A DNA stretch of 64,000 nucleotides. It comes from Streptomyces aurantiacus. Its GTDB lineage: Bacteria; Actinomycetota; Actinomycetes; Streptomycetales; Streptomycetaceae. The notes beneath the pieces are model-generated. The model had not been told where the DNA came from and ran no database searches. It worked only from the letters and a program-made list of their open reading frames with translations. Position numbers and translations under genes: made by a program. Below, piece by piece: positions 42,865-50,646 of this stretch. Position 1 is the stretch's first letter; each line of letters starts with the position of its first letter. The stretch lies in contig NZ_LIPP01000183.1 in assembly GCF_001418335.1 (NCBI RefSeq), positions 1-64,000 on the forward strand, read 5' to 3'.

Positions 42865-43821
42865 TCATTCCTTGACGCTTCCGGCGGCGAGGCCGGACTG
42901 CCAGTACTTCTGCAGCAGCAGGAAGGCGGCGATCAGGGGCACGATGGTGAGCAGCGAGCCGGTGATCACCAGGTTGAAGATCACGTCGCCGCCGATCGTC
43001 TGGGCCTGGTTGTTCCAGGCGTCCAGACCCAGGGTCAGGGGATACCAGTCCGGGTCCTTGAGCATGATCAGCGGCAGGAAGTAGTTGTTCCAGGTGGCGA
43101 CCGTGGTGAAGAGCAGCACGGTCACGGTGCCGGGGGCGAGCAGCGGCAGGGCCACCTGGAAGAAGGTACGGATCTCGCCCGCTCCGTCGATGCGGGCGGC
43201 CTCCATCAGCTCGTTCGGGATCGCCTCGGTGGCGAAGACCCACATCAGATACAGGCCGAACGGCGAGACCAGCGAGGGGATGATCACCGCCCACGGGGTG
43301 TCGGTGAGCCCCATCTTGCTGAACATCAGGAAGGTGGGCACGGCCAGGGCGGTGCCCGGGACGGCGACGGCACCGATGACCACGGCGAAGACACCGCGCT
43401 TGCCGGGGAAGTTGAACTTGGCGAGCGCGTAGCCGCCGAGGATCGCCAGGAGGGTGGCACCGCCGGCGCCGACCACGACGTACAGCAGGGTGTTCAGCAG
43501 CCAGCGGACGAAGATGCCGTCGTTGTACGAGAACGTCTCGCTGATGTTGTCCCAGAGGGCGAAGTCGTCGGCGAACCACAGTCCGGACGAGTCGGCGAGC
43601 CCTTCCTGGGTCTTCGTGGCGCTGATGACCAGCCACAGCAGCGGCACCACGGTGTAGAGCAGGACCAGACCGGTGAGGACGGTCAGCAGAACGCTGCGCC
43701 TGGGCCGTCCGGGGACGCGCCCCCGGCGCGTACGCAGCCGGGGCGCGCGCCGGGCACCGCCGGTGTCCGGAGCGGGCGCCGGCCGGGCGGCGGTGGGGAG
43801 GGAGCTGCTCGTGTCGCTCAT
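42865..43821 (-). CDS. Sugar ABC transporter permease (MalG/UgpE type)
   Basis: A 318-residue inner-membrane permease with six predicted helices after a cytoplasmic Pro/Arg-rich N-terminus (SVLLTVLTGLVLLYTVVPLL is the first). The EAA loop that docks the ATPase is EAARIDGAGEIRTFFQVALP. The ATG lies 3 bases after the stop of the partner permease, so translation is coupled. It is the second gene of the leftward operon. Confidence 0.9.
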   Translation of the reverse strand: MSDTSSSLPTAARPAPAPDTGGARRAPRLRTRRGRVPGRPRRSVLLTVLTGLVLLYTVVPLLWLVISATKTQEGLADSSGLWFADDFALWDNISETFSYNDGIFVRWLLNTLLYVVVGAGGATLLAILGGYALAKFNFPGKRGVFAVVIGAVAVPGTALAVPTFLMFSKMGLTDTPWAVIIPSLVSPFGLYLMWVFATEAIPNELMEAARIDGAGEIRTFFQVALPLLAPGTVTVLLFTTVATWNNYFLPLIMLKDPDWYPLTLGLDAWNNQAQTIGGDVIFNLVITGSLLTIVPLIAAFLLLQKYWQSGLAAGSVKE

Positions 43822-43824
43822 CGG

Positions 43825-44751
43825 TCAGGCTCCCTTGCGCATGCCGCGCAGCTGCACGACATAGGCGATGACCATGGTGATCAGGCCCATGATGATGGCG
43901 ACCGCCGCGGAGTAGTTGTGCTGCTGGCCGTTGAAGGACAGCGAGTACGTGTAGAAGTTCGGGGTGAAGTCCGTCGTGATGGCGTTGCGCGCCAGCGGCC
44001 GCAGGATGCTCGGCTCGTTGAAGAGCTGGAAGCTGCCGATGATCGAGAAGATCGTCGCGATCACGAGGGCGCCGCGGATGGCGGGGAGCTTGATGGCGGT
44101 GACGATGCGGACCTGCCCGGCGCCGTCGATCTCCGCGGCCTCGTAGAGCGACTGCGGGATGACGCGTAGCGCGGAGTAGAAGATCAGCATGTTGTAGCCG
44201 ATGAACTCCCACGTGACGATGTTGCCGATCGACGCCAGGACCAGGTCGCTGGAGAGCGGGTCGGGCAGTGTGACGCCGAACGCGTCGTTGATGTCACCCA
44301 CCAGCCCGTACTTGGTGCCGTACATGAAGCCCCACATCAGGGTGGCGACCACGGCGGGCACGGCGTACGGCAGGAAGATCGCGATGCGGAAGAAGTCCTT
44401 GCCGAAGAGGCGCCCGCTGTCCAGGGCGAGGGCGATCAGCAGGGCGATGCCGAGCATGATCGGCACCTGTACGGCCAGGAAGAGCGAGACCCGTGCGAGC
44501 GACTCCCAGAACCGCTCGTCCTTGAGTGCCTGGGTGTAGTTGTCCATGCCGACGAACTGGGTGCCGCCGATCAACTGGTCCCGGAACAGGCTGAGATAGA
44601 TCGAGTACGCGATCGGCGCCAGGAAGACGAGGGCGAACACGGCCACGAAGGGACCGATGAAACCCCACCCCGTCCAGGAGCGGCGGTCCCCTTGTGCCGG
44701 AGGTCGGGCCTTGCGCGGCTTGGCAGCCACCGGCGGTTGCAGCGTCGTCAT
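43825..44751 (-). CDS. Sugar ABC transporter permease (MalF/UgpA type)
   Basis: A 308-residue permease, first gene of the galactan operon. Six helices are evident (WGFIGPFVAVFALVFLAPIA is the first) and the EAA loop is EAAEIDGAGQVRIVTAIKLP. ATG 44751 has GAGGA five bases upstream; the frame continues to 44910 but the operators lie within that stretch, so it cannot be coding. Expression should be controlled by the LacI-type repressor through the operators at 44802 and 44846. Confidence 0.9.
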   Translation of the reverse strand: MTTLQPPVAAKPRKARPPAQGDRRSWTGWGFIGPFVAVFALVFLAPIAYSIYLSLFRDQLIGGTQFVGMDNYTQALKDERFWESLARVSLFLAVQVPIMLGIALLIALALDSGRLFGKDFFRIAIFLPYAVPAVVATLMWGFMYGTKYGLVGDINDAFGVTLPDPLSSDLVLASIGNIVTWEFIGYNMLIFYSALRVIPQSLYEAAEIDGAGQVRIVTAIKLPAIRGALVIATIFSIIGSFQLFNEPSILRPLARNAITTDFTPNFYTYSLSFNGQQHNYSAAVAIIMGLITMVIAYVVQLRGMRKGA

Positions 44752-44801
44752 GTCGTTCCTCGCTCGTCCCTCTCGCGAAAACCCGGCGCCGTGCGCCGAT
44801 G

Positions 44802-44817
44802 ATGTTTGCGTAAACAC
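44802..44817. promoter_or_regulatory. LacI-type operator, imperfect copy
   Basis: ATGTTTGCGTAAACAC matches the perfect operator at 44846-44861 in 14 of 16 positions. It lies 51 bases upstream of the first permease gene. Confidence 0.8.
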
Positions 44818-44845
44818 GAAGGCCCACGAGAAGCCGGGGCCTGTT

Positions 44846-44861
44846 ATGTTTACGTAAACAT
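44846..44861. promoter_or_regulatory. LacI-type operator, perfect palindrome
   Basis: ATGTTTACGTAAACAT is a perfect 16-bp palindrome with the central CG of LacI-family operators. It lies in the divergent region, 87 bases before the repressor start, with its centre 44 bp from the centre of the second copy. Confidence 0.85.
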
Positions 44862-44947
44862 CTGATGGCGGCATGTCTACACTGCCCCGTTGACGGTGGT
44901 CAAGGGTCATTTGGGGAAACTACGGTTCCGGACGACGAGGGAGACGG

Positions 44948-46024
44948 GTGGACACAGCGGACAGCGCCTCGCCGAGCAGATCGCAGGCGGCGCCTACCAG
45001 GAAACGGGCGTCCCGCCGGACCCCGAGCGCGTCCATGGCGGACGTCGCCCGGCTGGCGGGCGTCTCCTCACAGACCGTCTCGCGTGTCTCCAACGGTTAC
45101 GCGGGTGTGAACGAGGAGACGCGGCAGCAGGTGCTGGCGGCCATGCGTGAGCTGGGCTACCGGCCCAACAGCGCCGCCCGCGCGCTCAAGCGGGGCGAGT
45201 TCCGCACCATAGGGGTGATCACCTTCGGCCTGTCGACCACCGGCAACGTCCGCACCCTGGAGGCGATCGCGACCTCGGCGGCGCACGAGGGCTACGCCGT
45301 GACGCTGCTGCCCGTCGCCGTGCCCACCCAGGACGAGGTGCGTGGCGCGTTCTCCCGGCTCGGCGAACTGGCCGTCGACGCCGTCATCGTGATCCTGGAG
45401 GTGCATCTCCTCGACGCGGCGGCCCTCTCCCTGCCGCCCCACATCAAGGTGGTGGTGGCCGACTCGGACGCCGGTGACCGCTACACCGTGGTCGACACCG
45501 ACCAGGCGGGCGGCAGCCGCGACGCCGTACGGTATCTGCTCGGCCTCGGCCACGACACGGTCTGGCACCTGGCCGGCCCCGAGGAGTCCTTCGCGGCGCA
45601 GCGCCGGGCCGGCGCCTGGCGCGCCGAACTCACCGGGGCGGGCCGCCCGACGCCCCCTCTGGTACGCGGCGACTGGTCGGCCGAGTCCGGGTACCGGGCC
45701 GGCCTCGAACTGGCCGAACTGCCGGAGTGCACCGCGGTGTTCGCGGCCAACGACCAGATGGCGCTCGGCCTGCTGCGGGCGCTGCACGAGCGCGGGCGGT
45801 ACGTACCCGAGGACGTCAGTGTCATCGGCTTCGACGACATCCCCGAGGCCGGCTCCTTCCTGCCGCCCCTGACCACCGTCCACCAGGACTTCGCCGAAGT
45901 GGGGCGGCGCTGCGTCGAGGGCGTACTGCGGCAGATGGACCAGGACACGCCGGAGCACGGGACGACGCTCGTGCCGACACGGCTCGTGGTGCGGGACAGC
46001 ACGGGGGCGCCGCGGTCGCGGTAG
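44948..46024 (+). CDS. LacI-family repressor of the galactan operon
   Basis: A 358-residue repressor. A basic N-terminal extension precedes the HTH and hinge (ADVARLAGVSSQTVSRVSNG then RPNSAARALKRG), and the periplasmic-binding-like effector domain follows (IGVITFGLSTTGNVRTLEAI, AVFAANDQMALGLLRALHER, VIGFDDIPEAG). The GTG start has GAGGGAG upstream. It is divergent from the transporter/GH operon with two operators between them, so autoregulation and repression of the operon are likely; the inducer is probably galactose or a beta-1,6-galactobiose-type sugar (inferred). Confidence 0.92.
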   Translation: MDTADSASPSRSQAAPTRKRASRRTPSASMADVARLAGVSSQTVSRVSNGYAGVNEETRQQVLAAMRELGYRPNSAARALKRGEFRTIGVITFGLSTTGNVRTLEAIATSAAHEGYAVTLLPVAVPTQDEVRGAFSRLGELAVDAVIVILEVHLLDAAALSLPPHIKVVVADSDAGDRYTVVDTDQAGGSRDAVRYLLGLGHDTVWHLAGPEESFAAQRRAGAWRAELTGAGRPTPPLVRGDWSAESGYRAGLELAELPECTAVFAANDQMALGLLRALHERGRYVPEDVSVIGFDDIPEAGSFLPPLTTVHQDFAEVGRRCVEGVLRQMDQDTPEHGTTLVPTRLVVRDSTGAPRSR

Positions 46025-46143
46025 GTCCGCGGTCGCCGTGGCCACCGGCCGAAGTACCGCCCGTGGCACCGAAAGCCCTGGTGGATGAATCCAGCGGCGT
46101 CGGCGGACGTACTGACGGGTGTACTGAGAGGAGAGGTTCTTTG

Positions 46144-46938
46144 ATGACACAACCGGCGACCGCAGAAGGACTCCTGGCATGGGTGCCCGGCCACGGACTG
46201 ATCGCAGGGCTCGCGGCCGACACACAGCTGCTGGTCGCGGACTCCTGGCTGCTCAAGGACGGACAGGTGCGCGGCCTCGACCGCCACAGGGAGCGCTTCC
46301 TGCGGGCCTGCGGCGACTGCGGCGGGCCGACTCTCCACCAGCTCACCGAGTTCTGGCGGGACATGACGGCCGCGCTGCCCCGCACGGGAGCGTGGTTCCC
46401 GCGCGTCGAGCTGGTGGCGGGCTCGCTCCAGCTGAGACTCCTCCTGCGGCACGCCCCGCCGCTCACCCCGGATATACGGGTGTGGGCGGCGGGGCAGCTC
46501 GATCCCCGTACCGTGCCGCGCCGCAAGGGCCCCGACCTGGACACCCTGGCCCGGGTCCGGCAGCGGGCGGCCGGGCAGGGCGCGGAGGAGGCGGTGCTGA
46601 TCGCGCCGTCGGGCCTGGTGCTGGAGGCGGCGACCGCCAGCCTGGTGTGGTGGGAGGACGACACGCTGTGCGTGCCGGCGCCGCACCTGCCGGTCCTGGC
46701 CGGGGTCACCACGGGCCTCCTCCAGGAACAGGCCCTGCGCGCCGGAGTGGGGCCTGAGCACCGCGAACGCACCCTGGACCAGCTGGCGGACCGGGAGGTG
46801 TGGCTGGTGAACGCCCTGCACGGCATTCGTCCGGTGGTCGGGTGGGAGGGGCGGCCGATGCGCGCGGGTTCGGCTGCGCGGGCGAAGGAATGGCAGGAGT
46901 GGCTGGAGGGGTTGATGGAGCCGCTGCCGGTGGAGTGA
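46144..46938 (+). CDS. Class IV aminotransferase-family protein
   Basis: A 264-residue PLP enzyme of fold type IV, related to branched-chain aminotransferase and aminodeoxychorismate lyase. RRKGPDLDTLARVRQRAAGQ carries the likely PLP Lys. EEAVLIAPSGLVLEAATASL and VLAGVTTGLLQEQAL are the conserved cofactor-binding segments. The N-terminal part (LDRHRERFLRACGDCG) is typical of the short actinobacterial subgroup. ATG 46144 has GGAGAGG upstream. The LacI gene ends 119 bases before it; I see no functional link. Confidence 0.85.
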   Translation: MTQPATAEGLLAWVPGHGLIAGLAADTQLLVADSWLLKDGQVRGLDRHRERFLRACGDCGGPTLHQLTEFWRDMTAALPRTGAWFPRVELVAGSLQLRLLLRHAPPLTPDIRVWAAGQLDPRTVPRRKGPDLDTLARVRQRAAGQGAEEAVLIAPSGLVLEAATASLVWWEDDTLCVPAPHLPVLAGVTTGLLQEQALRAGVGPEHRERTLDQLADREVWLVNALHGIRPVVGWEGRPMRAGSAARAKEWQEWLEGLMEPLPVE

Positions 46939-46966
46939 GGCTGTGGGTCGGGCGCGGGTGGGTTGT

Positions 46967-47090
46967 GGCTGGTCGCGCAGTTCCCCGCGCCCCTAAGAGA
47001 CCAAAAGATTGCGCCGTTCTCCGCGCCCCTGAAGACAACAGGCCGCGCCGTTCGCCGTGCGCCTGAAGGCATCAGGCCGCGCTCTTCCCC
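46967..47090. repeat. Tandem array of the dispersed intergenic repeat (copy 2 plus three degenerate units)
   Basis: Bases 46967-46994 are identical to 7949-7976. Three degenerate copies follow, with the GCGC-core at 46975, 47011, 47045 and 47079, so the periods are 36, 34 and 34 bp. They lie between the aminotransferase gene and the gene at 47155. The spacing is regular but the units are too diverged for a CRISPR array. Confidence 0.8.
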
Positions 47091-47154
47091 GTGGTCCCAA
47101 GTAAACGCGCCTCACAACGTAAGGGCCGACTCCCCGTCCACGAGAGGACTTCCC

Positions 47155-47622
47155 ATGAGTATCCGCTCGATCCGACGAGTCAAGGGTGCTATGACAATCG
47201 GCGCCCTCACCGCCGGCCTCCTCGGAGGTGCCGCAGTCTTCGCTTCCCCAGCAGCTGCTGCCTATGCCGGGCACTGCAATGTCAATCAGGTGACCTCGGT
47301 CGGTGTCACCCCCGGCTACTCCATCACTCGGCCGGCTTACATGAGTGAGAGCGGCAGCAGAACGGCCAACTGCTGGATGGATTACGGCAGCAGGGGATTC
47401 GGGGTGGAGTGGCTCCAGTTCACGCTCAACTCCTGCTACGGGTTCGACCTCGCGACGGACGGCGAGTTCGGGTCGAAAACTCGCACTGCCCTTGCGTCCG
47501 CCCAGCAGCAAGAGAGAATCACCGCCGACGGCATATACGGCACTCAAAGTCGTCAGTACTTGAAGTTTCCGCGATACCGGGAGATCACACGTGACCGCAG
47601 CGGCTGCGAGTCGGTCGACTGA
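47155..47622 (+). CDS. Secreted peptidoglycan-binding-domain protein
   Basis: A 155-residue exported protein. The signal peptide GAMTIGALTAGLLGGAAVFA ends at ASPAAAAYA. The C-terminal half looks like a PG_binding_1 domain (VEWLQFTLNSCYGFDLATDG, EFGSKTRTALASAQQQERIT, ADGIYGTQSRQYL). Four Cys residues may form disulfides. No catalytic domain is attached, so it probably binds cell wall or serves as a small extracellular protein. GAGAGGA precedes the ATG. It is somewhat lower in GC than its neighbours. Confidence 0.8.
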   Translation: MSIRSIRRVKGAMTIGALTAGLLGGAAVFASPAAAAYAGHCNVNQVTSVGVTPGYSITRPAYMSESGSRTANCWMDYGSRGFGVEWLQFTLNSCYGFDLATDGEFGSKTRTALASAQQQERITADGIYGTQSRQYLKFPRYREITRDRSGCESVD

Positions 47623-47682
47623 CGCGTAGGAACTTGGGGAGCCGGCCTCTTGCCGATCTCCGAGTGTGCGGCCGGGGTGGTG

Positions 47683-47723
47683 CTGCGGGGCGGCCGGAGC
47701 TGGTGTAGACGGCCGCCCCGCAG
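47683..47723. terminator. Terminator hairpin
   Basis: A perfect 14-bp stem (47683-47696 with 47710-47723) has a 13-base loop. It lies 60 bases after the peptidoglycan-binding gene and just before the stop of a gene remnant on the other strand. Confidence 0.75.
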
Positions 47724-47726
47724 ACT

Positions 47727-47843
47727 TCAGCGTCGGCCGGTGAAGATCGCCAGCTGTTCGTGGACGTAGCTGTCGACCGCGCTGGACTTCCGCACCCTGA
47801 GCGTTCGGGGGTCGACGATGGCAGCCGACCTCCGGGCATCGCA
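47727..47843 (-). pseudogene. Possible C-terminal remnant of an unidentified gene
   Basis: The reverse strand encodes about 39 residues ending ...VDSYVHEQLAIFTGRR then TGA, with codon use typical of Streptomyces genes (DARRSAAIVDPRTLRVRKSS precedes). The frame has no usable start and stops being plausible near 47850, where the promoter of the next gene begins. I cannot name the family. It may mark where inserted DNA replaced an older gene. Confidence 0.3.
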
Positions 47844-47920
47844 TCCGTCCCCTACGATGCGAGCGCACGTGTGGTCACGGGAGGTAATTTCCCGGTCAAG
47901 TGCGGGAAGGGGAGGGGTTT

Positions 47921-50167
47921 ATGGGACACAGAAGGCACAGGGGTGTGCTGCGAAGATGTACGGCGGTCCTGCTCGGCATCATCGGACTCCTGGCGAGCCT
48001 GCTGGTGGCGCCGGCGGCGGCCCGAGCCGCCTCGACGCTCCCGGGTGGCAAGGCGAACTGGGTCGTCTCCGTCGGTGGCCTCGACATCCCGGGCAACAAC
48101 AACTACCGGAACTGGGTGCGGCTGGGGTACTACACCTTCCAGGAGAACGGCACGGTCACGACCGACTTCTGGACCTGGAACCAGCGGGATTCGCCGGTCC
48201 GCGTCCCCGCCGTCACCGACGCGGACTGCGGTGCTCCCGTTCCCACCTGCGACGTCCGGACCGTCAAGGGCTTCGGCAGCGGCCCCGGCCAGGGCTTCAA
48301 GGGAACGTACGCGCACGCGCCCGGGGGCCGTGTGGTGGTGACGTGGACCAAGGACAAGTCCGGGGCCGCCCTCGACAGTGCGCTGACCGAGTCCTGGATC
48401 CTGGAGCCGGCGCAGCTGGCCGGCGGGGGCGTGGCCCGGATGCGTAGCTCGAACTACTACGCCGAGCAGTTCGATGCCACCGTCCCCGGGCCCATCGACC
48501 CGTTCTCCGACTACGGAGCCACCTTCGGGATCGCGTACGGCTCCAACGCCAGCACGTCGAGCCGTGTGCCCATGGAGCAGCTGCTCACCGACGACGAGTA
48601 CAGCACGGAGAAGTACAAGGGTTCCTTCATCACCGCCAACGGCGGTGTGGTGCGCCGTGAGGGAACGGGCGGCGACTGGACGTTCAGTGGCCAGGGCGCC
48701 GGCGCCACCAACGCGGGGAAGCCGTGGCAGGCTTGCGCGGGCGCCGCTCAGTGCATGGGCTATCTCCAGCCGGGCACCAGCTGCAAGCCGCAGGGCGGCA
48801 ACAACTCCAAGAACCGGGTCCGTTACTTGGCCGAGATGGGCACCGGTCGGCAGAATACCGAGGAGTACTGGTGCGAATCGCTCCTCGGTAGCAGCGGCGA
48901 CACGTGCTACACGCACAACTCGCATCCCCGGCCCATGCTCCAGGTCATCGACGATGCCGGACGTTTCCAGGGCTGGGTGGGCGTGGAGGCCTTCACGCAC
49001 GTGGAGACCGAAGATCCGCAGAAAGCCACGGAAGACTGGAGCGGCTACTACTGGGGCGTCTTCGACATGGTGTCGGAATCCCAGTTGCAGCCCGACCTCT
49101 CCGAGCCCGGCACGGTGCGGAAGTTCAAGCTGGCCCACGGCAACAGCGGCGTCGACGACGGCACGCTGAACTGGGGATCCCGCAGCGTCACCTTCGCGGG
49201 GACCAACCATGTCGTCAGCGGCTGCCGCAAGGTCGAGATCATCGCGATGACGCCGAACGGGCTCACGGACGCCGCAACGACATCCAAGCTGTGCGCCGGA
49301 ACGGCAGACAGACCCTTCTCCGGCACTGTGACCATCGACGTGCCCGGCGGCCCCAGCCGTGTCCAAGTGGCCTATCTGGCGTCGGACGACGGATCGGAGC
49401 CCACGACGCCGAAGTACACCATGCTCTGCAGCCGCAACGGTTGTGCCTACACCAGCTACCAGGAGCCCACCCCGAACTTCCGGGTCGCCCACGGCCAGAG
49501 TTACGCGGTCGGCGAGCTGAACTGGTCGGAGCGCAGCGCGGTCTTCTCGGGCAACAACCATGTCGCCAGCGGCTGCCGGTACGTCGAAGTGATCGCCTCG
49601 GCTCCGAACGGGACCAGCGACCGGCGCACCTCCAGCCCGCTGTGCGTCGGCACGGAGGCCGACAACACCCGGCCGTTCAACGGCACCGTCACCATCGACC
49701 TGCCGGGCGGTCCGAGCAGTGTGCAGGTGACGTACTGGGTATCCGAGGACGGCGGTCTCACCTACTCGACCAAGGAGACGGCGACCTGCACCCGGGTGCG
49801 GTGCTACACCACCGAGGACCGTGACCCGATCACCGAGTTCCGGGTCGCCTACGGCAACAGTGTCTCCACCGGCAGGGTGACCTGGCTCGAACGGTCCGTC
49901 AGTTTCTCGGGCAACAACCATGTCGCCACGGGCTGCCGCTACGTCGGACTCGCTGCCATCGCGTCCGGGGTCGACCGGCGCGCCTATTCCAGTCCGCTGT
50001 GCGTCGGAATGGAGGCGGACAACACCCGGCCCTTCGCCGGCACGATCGACCTCTCGGACGTGGAGGGCGGCGCCGGGTACGTCGACATCACCTACCTGGA
50101 ACCAGTCACTGGTGGGGACCCCCGCATCCTGGGCACAGCGAGGTGCACGCGCGACGGCTGTGCCTAG
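47921..50167 (+). CDS. Secreted protein with three C-terminal tandem repeats, function unknown
   Basis: A 748-residue exported protein. The signal peptide (LRRCTAVLLGIIGLLASLLV) ends near ARAAST. The first ~390 residues form one unrecognised domain rich in Gly, Tyr and Trp, with paired Cys (DADCGAPVPTCDVRTVKG, CAGAAQCMGYLQPGTSC, WCESLLGSSGDTCYTH). Three repeats of about 110-120 residues follow, each beginning F(K/R)(L/V)A(H/Y)G, with W in the next strand, a SFSGNNHVATGCRYV-type core, a Cys in SPLCVG or its equivalent, and a paired Cys motif near the end (CTRVRC, CTRDGC, CSRNGC). The repeats look like beta-sandwich adhesion or lectin units. AAGGGGAGGGG precedes the ATG. It is a single gene with a terminator after it. 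Confidence 0.8.
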   Translation: MGHRRHRGVLRRCTAVLLGIIGLLASLLVAPAAARAASTLPGGKANWVVSVGGLDIPGNNNYRNWVRLGYYTFQENGTVTTDFWTWNQRDSPVRVPAVTDADCGAPVPTCDVRTVKGFGSGPGQGFKGTYAHAPGGRVVVTWTKDKSGAALDSALTESWILEPAQLAGGGVARMRSSNYYAEQFDATVPGPIDPFSDYGATFGIAYGSNASTSSRVPMEQLLTDDEYSTEKYKGSFITANGGVVRREGTGGDWTFSGQGAGATNAGKPWQACAGAAQCMGYLQPGTSCKPQGGNNSKNRVRYLAEMGTGRQNTEEYWCESLLGSSGDTCYTHNSHPRPMLQVIDDAGRFQGWVGVEAFTHVETEDPQKATEDWSGYYWGVFDMVSESQLQPDLSEPGTVRKFKLAHGNSGVDDGTLNWGSRSVTFAGTNHVVSGCRKVEIIAMTPNGLTDAATTSKLCAGTADRPFSGTVTIDVPGGPSRVQVAYLASDDGSEPTTPKYTMLCSRNGCAYTSYQEPTPNFRVAHGQSYAVGELNWSERSAVFSGNNHVASGCRYVEVIASAPNGTSDRRTSSPLCVGTEADNTRPFNGTVTIDLPGGPSSVQVTYWVSEDGGLTYSTKETATCTRVRCYTTEDRDPITEFRVAYGNSVSTGRVTWLERSVSFSGNNHVATGCRYVGLAAIASGVDRRAYSSPLCVGMEADNTRPFAGTIDLSDVEGGAGYVDITYLEPVTGGDPRILGTARCTRDGCA

Positions 50168-50185
50168 GAGCGGGCTCAGTAACGG

Positions 50186-50240
50186 GGCAATTGGCCGGGC
50201 GGCCGTGATCGGGGTGATCGATCACGGCCGCCCGGTTGCC
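50186..50240. terminator. Terminator hairpin after the repeat-protein gene
   Basis: A perfect 16-bp stem (50195-50210 with 50220-50235) has a 9-base loop and an outer GGCAA/TTGCC pairing. It lies just after the stop at 50167. Confidence 0.85.
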
Positions 50241-50646
50241 TGCGCCTGACACCGGCCTGGCCCGCCGCCCTCGCGGCACCGCCCCGGACGGGACCCGCAT
50301 CCTGGTGCCAGGCACCCGGCAGCGCCGCGCCCGTCATGCAGCGGCACCTCGCAGGAGGGATCCGTTGCACGGACCTGGCTCCGCGGTGCCGGTTGGGCCG
50401 CCAGGGCCGGCGGGGCGGCGGCGGCCGCCGGCTGACCCGCGGTCCGTGTGCACCGCGCCCGGTGACCATTCCTTCATCCGGCCGTTAGCCAATCATGGCC
50501 GTCCGAGTGACCAGTCGCTGCGCCACGACCGAGATCCCCGCGGTCAGGGAGAGCGGGTGCTGCGGTGAGGCGCGGGCCCGTCAGCCACGCGTCGGCACGC
50601 GGAACGAGTGCCGGGCGCAGGGGAACCAACGTTGAGGAGACAACCA
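50241..50646. other. Intergenic region upstream of the sphingolipid-like operon
   Basis: About 400 bases with no convincing gene. It must hold the operon promoter, most likely in the AT-richer segment near 50465-50510. GGGACCCGCATCCTGG near 50289 partly repeats a segment at the end of the preceding gene (near 50117). No acyl carrier protein gene is present here. Confidence 0.5.

Noticed and set aside
46967..47090. Regularly spaced repeats resembling a small CRISPR array
   Set aside because: The units are diverged and contiguous without unique spacers, and there are no cas genes; the first unit is a known type of dispersed Streptomyces repeat.
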